From Perognathus longimembris pacificus (taxonomy: Eukaryota; Chordata; Mammalia; Rodentia; Heteromyidae): a stretch of 64,000 bases of DNA. The notes below the pieces were generated by a model that saw only the letters and a program-made list of their open reading frames with translations, made no database searches and was not told the origin of the DNA. Both the position numbers and the translations under genes were made by a program. Positions 55,245 to 64,000 of this stretch are shown one piece after another (positions within the stretch are counted from its first letter, which is position 1; each line of letters opens with the position of its first letter). Location: positions 9,073,606-9,137,605 of the forward strand of contig NC_063181.1 in assembly GCF_023159225.1 (NCBI RefSeq), read 5' to 3'.

Positions 55245-56380
55245 AAACACTTTAAGGTATAGAGATTCCAGGTGTGTTTTGATTACCACAACATGCCTAA
55301 CATACCTTGGTGAGCATAGGGCCCCAGTCTCTTGTGCTTTACTAGCTCTAGCACCTTCCCCAATTCCTCTAGATATTTTTGTTGTGATTTAAGCATGAAG
55401 GCAGGGAAGATACAGACCACTAAAACCTTGAATGGAGAACAGGGGACGAACAATAACACTGAGCTAATGAGGAGCCCATTGTTCATTTATCAAGCATTTA
55501 TGAAGAGCTTCCTGAATACTGAAGCTCTTTGCATTTCTTAGGGTACACAAAGATAAGTCTCATAGTGTGAAGGAGAACAAGGCTCAGGGGAAGGCTGACA
55601 CATACACAATGAATCACGCTGGAGAGCAAAGAGAGCCACAAGCAGTAGAACTGAAATTTTAATTCCTTCTGTAGTTGTCTCTATGGCAATTTCCACGAGT
55701 GATTGCCGCATGGTGTCTGAGGTGTGGCATGGGTATGTGGGAGCAGTCTGTGACGAGACCCCCAAGGTGACATCTATGAAGGCTGCCACTCATCTGGATT
55801 CATGAGGTCTGTGAATTGTTTGAACGTCAGTCTCATTACTTTATAATCACATATCAGATTCAATCCTTACAAATGACAAATACAGGGGGAAAAAAACCAC
55901 AGCGCTACCAAGGATATCATTTACAATTTTGAGGAGGAACTGTGGCTGACGGGAGAAGGTGCTTTTGAACATTCAGTGTCATCCCAGAGCTATGGACTTT
56001 AAGAAGTTGAACAGTATTCATGATCAAGCTTTGAGACTCTGACACAGTAAAGCCACAGTATTAAGGGATTCACCCGAGAAATTCGTCAAGCTAGAGGTAG
56101 TTCTTGCATTTTAAGGGCAGATTCGCCCTGGAATGTCTGAGATCAGTAGACTGAAGTTGCTCAAGTGTCCTCAGGAGGCTGGCATAAGGTGGGCATTTCC
56201 TGAGGTCAGACCCAGCAGAACGCTGCCCTCAGAGTTCAGGACTCAACCAGAGGGGAGTGGCTGACTCTAGGTTATTGGTGCTGGGGTAAAGTTTAATTAG
56301 ATTTCATGGTTGGGAATTTTACTCTTGACTTGGTGATATTGGAGAGATTTCCCCCCTTAAATTCCAGTTTCATTTATTTT
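55245..56380. other. unique sequence, nothing recognised
   Basis: No gene or repeat is recognised. Confidence 0.4.
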
Positions 56381-56532
56381 GGGCCCAATGCCCTGGGTTC
56401 AATTCCTCAGTACCACATAAACAGAAAAATCCAGAAGTGGCACTGTGGTTTAAGTGGTAGAGTGCTAGTTTTGAATAAAAGAAGAAAGAAGGGACAGTAC
56501 CTAGGCCTTGAGCTCAAGCCATAGGACACACA
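56381..56532 (+). mobile_element. 5'-truncated IDL-Geo SINE with (CA)n tail
   Basis: Begins inside the ID-like head (CCCTGGGTTCAATTCCTCAG, TACCACATAAACAGAAAAAT) and continues through a Geo monomer (GCACTGTGGTTTAAGTGGTA, CTTGAGCTCAAGCCATAGGA), ending in ACACACACATG. More diverged than the four young copies. Confidence 0.75.
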
Positions 56533-57415
56533 CATGTGTATATATTCATTGTTACTCATGTACACATTGAGCAAAGAGCAACATCAGAGAAGAGTTAGAA
56601 AACAAGCAAAGACTTTCAACAAAGTGGTTAGGAAAGCAAGCGACAGAGTGGTCACTATTCCAGAACTACTTTCAAGACCCTACAACATAAAACAAGGCTC
56701 TTGGTAGGCTTTTTCCAGCCTTGTTGGGGGAAATGTCAACAGGTATCTGGGTGGGCTACAACAATGACGTTTGTTAATTTTTATTGATGATCTGCCACCT
56801 GCTAGATAATATACAAGGCCACTAGGCCTCTAGAAGGCTTTGGAAGGAGGCAGGAGGAGCCTCAATGTGGCAAATGCTCAAGTAAGAGCAGGGTCAGACT
56901 CCAGGTCCGGCCCTGTGAGTACCTCTTGTGCCAGCTCACATCTATGCTGGTATTGGGAGAATCTTTCAGGGATGTCATGGGCAGCAAGACAGGCTCCCAG
57001 TGAGGTCTCAAAACCACCCTGGTTATATTTCTCCCAAAGAACCTTCAAACAGGGTCATTGCTATCTTAAAGATAACCTCTGAATTCATGTCTCTGTACTT
57101 TCTAACTTACTGCAGCAAAACTACCCTCTCCCAACACATGCCACTGTGGTCTTCTCTATGAGGTCTTCAAGGTGGGTTAGGGGGGCTTGGGAGCCCCCAC
57201 AACATCCTGACGCATGGGTGGAGAGTCTGGGCAGGGACACCTGAGCCAACAGCACAGCTGGAGAACATTCTGCACAATGGCTTATTGCTCTTCCTCTGTC
57301 ATGGCTATTTTCTAGCTGATTTCTTGAACCCCAGCTTGTTAGGGTGGAGTGTGGATTTAACTTTTACACAGGGCATTAGTCTAAGACATGGTCACTGTGT
57401 CTTTTCTTCCTCTCC

Positions 57416-57417
<2 letters not shown>
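56533..57417. other. unique sequence, nothing recognised
   Basis: No gene or repeat is recognised. Confidence 0.4.
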
Positions 57418-57476
<59 letters not shown>

Positions 57477-57596
57477 GGTCCTGGGGCTTAAACTCAGGGC
57501 CTGGAAGCTGTCCCTGGACTCTCCTTTCTGGACTGTCTTAGAACTGTGATACTGAGTAGCAAGGATTATAGGTATGAGCTACAATCCCCTGGTTAC
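57418..57596 (-). mobile_element. internally deleted composite SINE with (CA)n tail
   Basis: A (GT)n run at 57,418-57,475 joins the 3' part of a Geo monomer (TTGGTCCTGGGGCTTAAACT, CTGTCCCTGGACTCTCC), then directly the 5' part of a B1-like head (CTGAGTAGCAAGGATTATAG, GTATGAGCTACAATCCCCTG). The middle is missing. Confidence 0.65.
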
Positions 57597-59275
57597 CAGA
57601 TTTTTATTTCTCCCTTAGTAGCACTTGTCTGCTTCCGGTGGTTCTGGTTTCTTCCTCCTCCTTTTCCCTTTTTTTCTCTTCCTATGTCTTTTCTATGTTT
57701 GGTCTGGCAAATGGGAACATGAGTCCTAAGCCTATAGGATCAGTACCATAGATTCCTGTACAAGGTTGTATTGAATCCCATTTTACATCATTAGTTATTT
57801 TAGATTAAGTGGTTGGTGTGACTTCATTCAGGGTGCAGAGGTCGACGTGCATAGATGATTAGGCTGGAAGTGGGTCCTCCACACCAGGGATTCTCTGTGG
57901 GAATCTGACTCAGCCTTACTCCACCTGACTCAGAGTTCCCTTGTCTCCTGTGACTGTGGACTGTTTCATGGTCACATTTGCGTAAGCTTTGGTTTGCTAG
58001 TTTTTCTCAGTGCCTGGTGATCTCAGTGTGTCTTTATTTTTGAGTCTGGATACTTAAGAAGGAGCCCCAAGTCTAATCAGTGTTGTGGGAATGCCAAAGA
58101 AAGGGAGAGACTCGCAGTTGTGTCCTTAGTTGACATGTCCAGACCCAAAGCCCCAGACATGTGGGGGTGCTTTATGTCAACCGTGAACTAGAGCTCCTCA
58201 CATTGACAGGCTCAGTATCCAAAGATGGGGGACAAAGCTGGCAGGGTGAAGCATTTTTTTTCTTCCTTTGAACTTCTATTGGTGACAGAAGTCTCAGGGT
58301 TGTTCCCAGGATAATCCGTACTCAATCTCTCATTTTCTCTGAAGATATCTAGGCTATACGGGGACTGATTGGTAAGGAACCCCATTCCTGGCAGTGTTAG
58401 GACGTGTGGTGTCTTCCTTTCCCTTCTGCGTATCACTTGATTGAGCTTGCATCTCTGTCAGAAGAAGCTTTGTAATGACCTCCCTCACTTGATTTTCCTA
58501 TTTACATGTATTTCGCATTGGGGAGGGGTTTACTTTATTTCAGAAAAACAAACCCAAAGTTTCCTGCTGTAGGCTGCAGTGCTGGCTTCTGATCACATGG
58601 GAGGCCCAGATGGGGCAGAAAAAGGCTTTTTTCTTTTTTTTTTGCTCTGGCTGGGAAAGTAGAGATGGAAAGAAGGCCAGAAGCACTCATGCTGGGCAAG
58701 ATACGAGCATAGAAAAGTTAGAGACAAGTCAGCAAGGAAGAGCTGCTGGTATTGGCATGGTGAATGCACAGATGCCTCTGGCCATTTCGATTTGGTTACT
58801 CTCCACAATCATGCATTCTGCCTTTCTATCAGGGTCATGCACTGTAATTGGTCCAGACGTGTCTTCGTCCAAGTCAATCTCAGATGCTGGGGTTGGCTGG
58901 TTAAACTGGGGAGCTGTCAGAGAGGCATGGGTTTGTATTTAATTCGAGTGACTGAATACAGAGGCAGACACTCCGTGAGTTTCACTGATGGAGTAGGAGG
59001 AAGCAGATGTGCGGGTTTAAGATTAGTGTGAATTATGGTTTCCCAGGTGTAAACCTCTCCCGAGTCACAGCCCTTAGCACTCCTATATATTCTTCAAGAG
59101 TGTATGACCACATTGATGTTTGTGATTATTGACAGGTTTCATTTTTCTGTCACATAGTAGGCGTTTTGAAGCTCTGCATGTATCCATTCTGTAACATAGC
59201 GGCAAGTTTCTTGCCCTTTCTGCCATGTCCTCCATCCGTGGCTTTGAGGGGAGGAAGGATTTCCATCTTGGGGAT
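57597..59275. other. unique sequence, nothing recognised
   Basis: A T run near 58,627-58,643 has no recognisable retroposon body. No exon is seen. Confidence 0.35.
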
Positions 59276-59632
59276 TATGTTAGTCAGACTTTATGTTGTG
59301 GTGAAAAATACCTCTGAGACAAACAACGTAAAGGTGGAGAGATTTATTTTTGCTTATGGTTTCAGTCCATAGCTGACTGGTTCTATTGTTTCTGGGCGGT
59401 GGTAAGGCCGAGCATCATGGTGGAAAGGGAAGGCTGAGGAAAGCTGTTCACCTCATGGCAGTGAGCATGCAATATAGAGGAAGATGGGAAGAGGAGGGGG
59501 CAAGATGTAGCCATCAACGGTATCCCCAGCCAACTCCGTCTCAGTGGTTTCCATAAACTCTCCAAGCTGGAGGCTAAGTCCTCAACACATGAACCTACAG
59601 GGGTTATCTCATATTCAAGCCATAACAGAGAT
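59276..59632 (-). mobile_element. MaLR-like LTR, reverse orientation
   Basis: TGTTAGTCAGACTTTATGTT, TATGGTTTCAGTCCATAGCT, GAGCATCATGGTGGAAAGGG, TCCTCAACACATGAACCTAC and TCATATTCAAGCCATAACAG form a nearly complete reverse rodent MaLR-type LTR. Confidence 0.65.
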
Positions 59633-59680
59633 ACAGAATGAGATATGGAGATGGATCTGATAGCTCCCCAAATAAACATC

Positions 59681-59722
59681 AGCCAACCAACCAAGCGACC
59701 GACCAACCAGCCAACCAACAAC
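59681..59722. repeat. (CCAA)n short tandem repeat
   Basis: Imperfect ACCA/CCAA units with GCGACCGACC variants; it gives a Gly/Trp/Leu/Val-repeat artefact frame on -. Confidence 0.85.
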
Positions 59723-59805
59723 TAAGACAAGCCAACTCAAAAGCTTTGGATTCCTGTCTCCTTTTTGAGATTGAATGATGGACAAGAAGGAGGTCTCTTC
59801 TCTCC

Positions 59806-59925
59806 CAGGTATGATTGTGTATGCCTGAAACTCAGCAGATGGGAGGTTGAGGCAGGAAGGATGTAGGTTTGAAGCCATCTTAGGCTCCATACTGAGACCC
59901 TGTCTCAGGGAAATCACAGAGTGGT
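59806..59925 (+). mobile_element. B1 SINE
   Basis: GGTATGATTGTGTATGCCTG, GGGAGGTTGAGGCAGGAAGG and ACTGAGACCCTGTCTCAGGG carry the 7SL-derived B1 landmarks in + orientation, including the terminal GAGACCCTGTCTC. Confidence 0.65.
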
Positions 59926-60289
59926 TAGGACTGTTTTAGGGTGGTAACCTAAACAGTGAGCAATAGTTCAGGCTTTGATCAGAAATGTAACATTGATTTG
60001 AACATTTATTTCTGTTTAAATAACTGCAAGTTGAGCATTTTCTACTTGGAGCACCTCACTGTCTCCTTAAGTTATTTTGCTCTTCTTTCTTCTGGATCTG
60101 TTTTGAGGCCACATTGATACAGATACTGGATTGAGACAGCTCTGTGCAGCTCACATCTTGGGAACTGAGACCCGTGGGTTCTCCCTATGGACAGCTCTGA
60201 CAGGAGCAGAAATGGAAGATATAGGCATAGTCTCTTGATTCAAAGGACAGGATTAATTATGAATCTCATCCAGCCTGTCTGTCTCTGTC
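59926..60289. other. unique sequence, nothing recognised
   Basis: No gene or repeat is recognised. Confidence 0.35.
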
Positions 60290-60470
60290 TAGTACTGTCA
60301 CCAATAATTAAGAGCTGACAATACAGCTGTTTTCGATGAGAGTTTTCACCTGAGAAATTCAAAGTTCCTCAGAAACATCATCTGAAGATCCTTCTTAACA
60401 CCCTGATAGCAAAGTGTGATGAATCCACTGGATGCTTGAGTGTAAAAGCACTTGAGAAAATATTCAAGAG
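60290..60470. promoter_or_regulatory. conserved-looking island
   Basis: Repeat-free DNA with CACCAATAATTAAGAGCTGA, GAAACATCATCTGAAG and GTGTAAAAGCACTTGAGAAA. Weak call. Confidence 0.2.
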
Positions 60471-60514
60471 GATGAATGTGTTACCATGGAAAGGGTGCAG
60501 GGCTTAAGGCAGAT

Positions 60515-60690
60515 GAGGTTTAATTTTGAGTCCTGATTCTCCCACACCATAGTCATATCATATTGGGAAAGTGACATCAACTTTGGGGTTCTTCATTTTC
60601 TCAACTTGTTAAAATGAAGATGAAAGAATACCCACTTCTTAATGAATGCCTATTATTAATTATTTGTAACATAAAGATTATATAAAAGCC
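60515..60690 (+). mobile_element. MIR element
   Basis: TGAGTCCTGATTCTCCCACA, GGGAAAGTGACATCAACTTT, TTCTTCATTTTCTCAACTTG and TAAAATGAAGATGAAAGAAT follow the MIR order. Confidence 0.45.
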
Positions 60691-60869
60691 CAAACCCTAA
60701 TCAGTCTGTCGTGTGCTATTTCACATACTGTTATCTGCCTGCCTTATGCTTTCTCTAATCACTGCTTTCATAGGTGTGTGTTATGATGTTTCGTGGGCTT
60801 TTCTGTCCTGACAAACACAGGCCACTGTGCCCAGCTATGGGTTGAGAAAGAGTCTCACAAACGTTTCTA

Positions 60870-61012
60870 CCTCGCCGGTTCTATTCATAAGGGCTTAGCT
60901 CTCATGAGCTAATCACTTCCTAACGTCTCTACTTCCTGACCTTATGACATCAGTACTCATACCATAGGTTACCATAGGTTTTGGAGGGACACAAACATCC
61001 AAGTCATAGCAC
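60870..61012 (-). mobile_element. MST/MaLR-like LTR fragment
   Basis: CTCATGAGCTAATCACTTCC, ATACCATAGGTTACCATAGG and TTTTGGAGGGACACAAACAT, then CCAAGTCATAGCA, match the U3 end of a MST-type LTR in reverse. ACCATAGGTT is tandemly repeated inside. Confidence 0.55.
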
Positions 61013-61302
61013 CCATCCAGCCATAGCACTATGCCAGCTCCCCAGAACACAGACACAAGTAGGGGAGAAACAGTAGAGAAGAGAGACTATATCCAGTGAA
61101 ATTGGAAAAGTGTATTGATCAGAAGCAAATTTGGACTAGTTTCCAGAACAGATACTTGGAATAGGAAAATGAGCTGAATGGTGAATAGCATCATTTACAA
61201 ATGGCAGAGTTCTGTTCACATTAGAAGTTTCTGATTTTTGCACACCTGCTTTTGGGGCTTAGGAAAGCAACCCTTGTTTTCTGTGAGGCATTCCTTGTTG
61301 GT

Positions 61303-61326
61303 TTCTGACACCGACTGGTGTCAGAA
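61303..61326. repeat. short perfect hairpin
   Basis: Ten-base arms TTCTGACACC / GGTGTCAGAA around a GACT loop. Confidence 0.85.
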
Positions 61327-61959
61327 TTAGCTGATCTTTCTCTGAACCGTTCTGCCTCTTTGGGTCTGTTGGTCCCCTGTCATCTGTGTGTGAGGAGAGG
61401 GAATGGAAACACTTGAGATCTTCACTATTCTGGACTTAGGAAACTCAGAGGCTGTCTTCAGCCTTCCTTCTTCTTCTGTGGTACCTTTTGTGCCTACAGA
61501 TGCCCTAGAAAGCTGGCATGAGGGAGTGGGAGAGCCTGTATCATCCTTCCTTGTTGGCTGCACCCAGATCTTTGTTATCCTGGGATCCATGAACCCATTG
61601 GCTTGAACTGTGAAAGGGAGAGAGTACAGGTGGCAGCAAGTTTTGGAGACTCCTCAGCTTGCTTCTCTCTCTTCTCTCCGGCCATTCCCACTCTCCAGCT
61701 TGTGGTCAGAACAAGGTAGCCCAAAGTTCTTACTTCTAGCATATACTTTATACCATCATCCCCTGGGGACTGTGGCATATAACACTGCCATGTCAGGACT
61801 TGAGGCTGAGCAAGTATTTTCACACTTGTTTTCTCTGCAATGAGTCCCAGTCATCTAACCTGAAGCTCATAAGCCAAAACCTTGGTATTAAGAAAAATTT
61901 TCCTTTTGTGTTTTTGCTATGTTCAATCAAACTAAATTTGCCCTGGCAAAACCTCCACA
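61327..61959. other. unique sequence, nothing recognised
   Basis: No gene or repeat is recognised. Confidence 0.35.
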
Positions 61960-62330
61960 CTCCTTGTTTAGTGAACTGCCCCTGAACACAGTACGTAAAC
62001 TGACTGAAAACCAAATTGAGGAATTTGCTTTTGTAACAAATAGCTAAATTTCAGCCAATCACAGCAGTCAAGCTTTTGTTAAACAAGTCTGATTCAAAAT
62101 AAGGCAAACATCCAGTTTTAAGTGACCAAGCACACCGGTACCTCGCTTCGGTTTTCTGTATGTCAGGTTTTTTTCTCTGTCTGAAAATGTTGAGTAGTTA
62201 CCTGCTAGCCATGGAGTCTCAATGAACCTGCTCTGGTCTGAGGAGTCATCCGACTTCTGACTCATTCTTGGCTTGATTCAACTCTGTTAAGTTTCGTTTG
62301 CTTAAAAATGTTCTTCTAATAGTTATAATC
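61960..62330. mobile_element. possible degraded retroviral LTR
   Basis: The segment has LTR-like composition: a CCAATC box (CAGCCAATCACAGCAG, about 62,053), then ACCGGTACCTCGCTTCGG and TCAGGTTTTTTTCTCTGTC, then AGTCTCAATGAACCTGCTCT and TGAGGAGTCATCCGACTTC. I recall related LTR phrases but cannot name a family; edges are not visible. Confidence 0.25.
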
Positions 62331-63936
62331 ATGCTTCCCGGAGGTAAGATACGGAGGCATCTTGAACTCTCTGAATAGAGAGTAACCCAGTCATCCAAAA
62401 TAGTATTTGGCCACAGATGCATATCATATGCTTTCAAGAATTTCTATGGATAAGACAAGAAGTTGAGCTCAAGCTTTTAAGGCCAATGTGATGGGGAAAA
62501 TGATTTCAAGGGTAATAATATTCAAAAATATTTAAGATGTATTTGCTTAGGAGTGCCAGGGCTTTCTCCAACATGAGATCCATAAAAGTTGTAGTAGGGA
62601 TCTCCATAAAACTACCCTGTCTCCAAGATAGAATACTCAGGAAATCTTGACAATGGATCCAGGCTCTGTTTCTATACAGACACTACTGAGGTCATCTACT
62701 GCACGGAATTCATGATGGTTCAGTGCAAACCAACAAAATATTTAATGGCAAACCTTGTAGGATTGATTCTGATGACACAGACTAAATATAAGGAAGCAGA
62801 GCACTCTCAAAAGATGCTCCACAAACATCTGTACCATTATCTCACTTATGCTTTAAAATACAGATCCCTAGCATCCATTTTTGACCAAACAAATTGAACT
62901 CTTCAAGAATAAGATCAAGGACTCTATTTCCAACTCGTCTCTTATCCCACATAAAACAGGTCTTCACTTTTTATTTTATGCCATGGACCCTTGGAGAAAT
63001 CTATAAACCAGGAATAATATCTTTTTTTTTTAAGAAGCAGACGTTTAAATATATAAGATGGCAAAAGAAACCAATTCTGTTGAAAAACAATTGTCAAAAT
63101 ATTTAACAAAAATAAAGTTGTACTTCCCCTTGGTGCAGTAAATAGGAAGGCTTAGAAGTAGGTCTAAGAGCCCTAATGCATCTGAGGAAATGAAGAGTAT
63201 GAAATGTTGAAAACGATCTTTTCAGATGTATGAACCTACTGTCAGGTGACATGATCTGAAAGTCTGTGATTTCCATTTTGACAAACTCAGAGGCATTGCC
63301 GGTCCTTCTGTGGTTTGCTTCCTACATTCATAACCAGAGAAAGTTAGTAAAACATTGCAGATACTTTCTGCCTTTAAGTTCATGACCCTTCTTGATGTGT
63401 GAACCATAGTTGTACACATGTGGTGAAGTAAATGGAATCCATGGGCTTTGGGATGCCTTACATAAGCAAATGTGGGTGTGTGTACACACGCATGCTCACA
63501 CCCACATACATACATATTTTTGCAACTATGCCTGACAAGATGGAACACTGGCTATTTAAAGTTAGAGTCTTGGTGGGAATGAGTGCAGCTCACCAGTGCT
63601 GGCATTTCATCTTAGCCATATGCTTTGGCAATCAAGGAGATGGAAGAGAGGTTCAAAGTATAGCAATGAACAACAAGCCATCAGAGCCGGTGCCTGGCTA
63701 TTTGGACCAAGCACTTTCACACTTCTCCATGATCTATTCCAGAACAGGCACACATAGATGATGGAGGTCCAAGTTCTGCATACAGAGCATCACGACAATA
63801 ATTTTGGCCTGGAATGATTTCAAGGCAGATGTTACCAGTCACTCAATGAGACCATAAAAACACCAATAAAAATATCTCTGCTTTCTAAACCGTGTTCTGG
63901 GAAACACGTGTTTGAGAAGATGCCCAATAAAAATGT
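62331..63936. other. AT-rich unique sequence, nothing recognised
   Basis: A T/A-rich run near 63,023-63,033 is the only low-complexity feature. No exon or repeat family is supported. Confidence 0.35.
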
Positions 63937-63962
63937 GAGGGGTGTGTGTGTGTGTGTGTGCG

Positions 63963-64000
<38 letters not shown>
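63937..64000. repeat. (GT)n microsatellite cut by window edge
   Basis: GT run with GCGTGTGTGCG interruptions reaching the last base. What follows lies outside the window; by analogy with other loci here a reverse SINE could follow. Confidence 0.95.

Noticed and set aside
60815..60880. Alu/B1-like phrase (GGCCACTGTGCCCAGC next to AGAAAGAGTCTCACAAAC)
   Set aside because: Only two short blocks; too little to call an element.

Overview
The window reads as non-coding mammalian nuclear DNA from a rodent. The best lineage clue is a dimeric SINE seen four times as young copies with perfect flanking duplications (15,791-15,996; 26,421-26,635; 49,122-49,329; 55,025-55,228). It has an ID-like, tRNA-Ala-type head joined to a second monomer and a poly(A) tail. 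This matches the IDL-Geo SINE known from Geomyoidea (kangaroo rats, pocket mice, pocket gophers). Many (CA)n microsatellites, ancient mammalian repeats (MIR, L1M, MLT1-type LTRs, hAT-Charlie) and a lack of long reading frames fit the same picture. Species is not resolved.

No protein-coding exon, tRNA, rRNA or known ncRNA could be supported. Open frames reach 187 codons at most; none shows a recognisable domain, and many run through microsatellites or repeats. The window is either intergenic or inside a large intron.

Layout. 1-11 kb: old LTR pieces, SINEs, MIR fragments, and (GT)n and (TTCC)n tracts. 11.3-13.4 kb: repeat-poor AT-rich DNA with a duplicated, enhancer-like module. 13.7-16 kb: a recent retroposon with target duplications, an old L1 and a young IDL-Geo. 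16-30 kb: mostly unique sequence with several conserved-looking islands, a nested LTR at 20.6-21.3 kb and a SINE cluster at 28.6-29.8 kb. 30-34 kb: LTRs, a degenerate TTCA satellite and a hAT-Charlie relic. 35-42 kb: a degraded L1 in + orientation, an AT palindrome, an old L1 in - orientation and a second hAT-Charlie relic. 42-50 kb: unique DNA, an LTR carrying TCC/CT expansions, and two recent insertions almost side by side at 49.1-49.5 kb. 50-64 kb: an LTR containing a perfect 29-bp inverted repeat, more LTRs and SINEs, and a closing (GT)n tract.

The window holds no set of genes working together. The most interesting signals are structural: the inverted repeat at 50,609-50,674, the 60-bp AT palindrome at 39,843-39,902, the duplicated module at about 11.85 and 12.41 kb, a recurrent 100-bp retroposon with its own AATAAA, and the repeated placement of CA microsatellites at the 3' tails of older SINEs. 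Family names for old repeats come from remembered consensus features and should be confirmed with RepeatMasker/Dfam.
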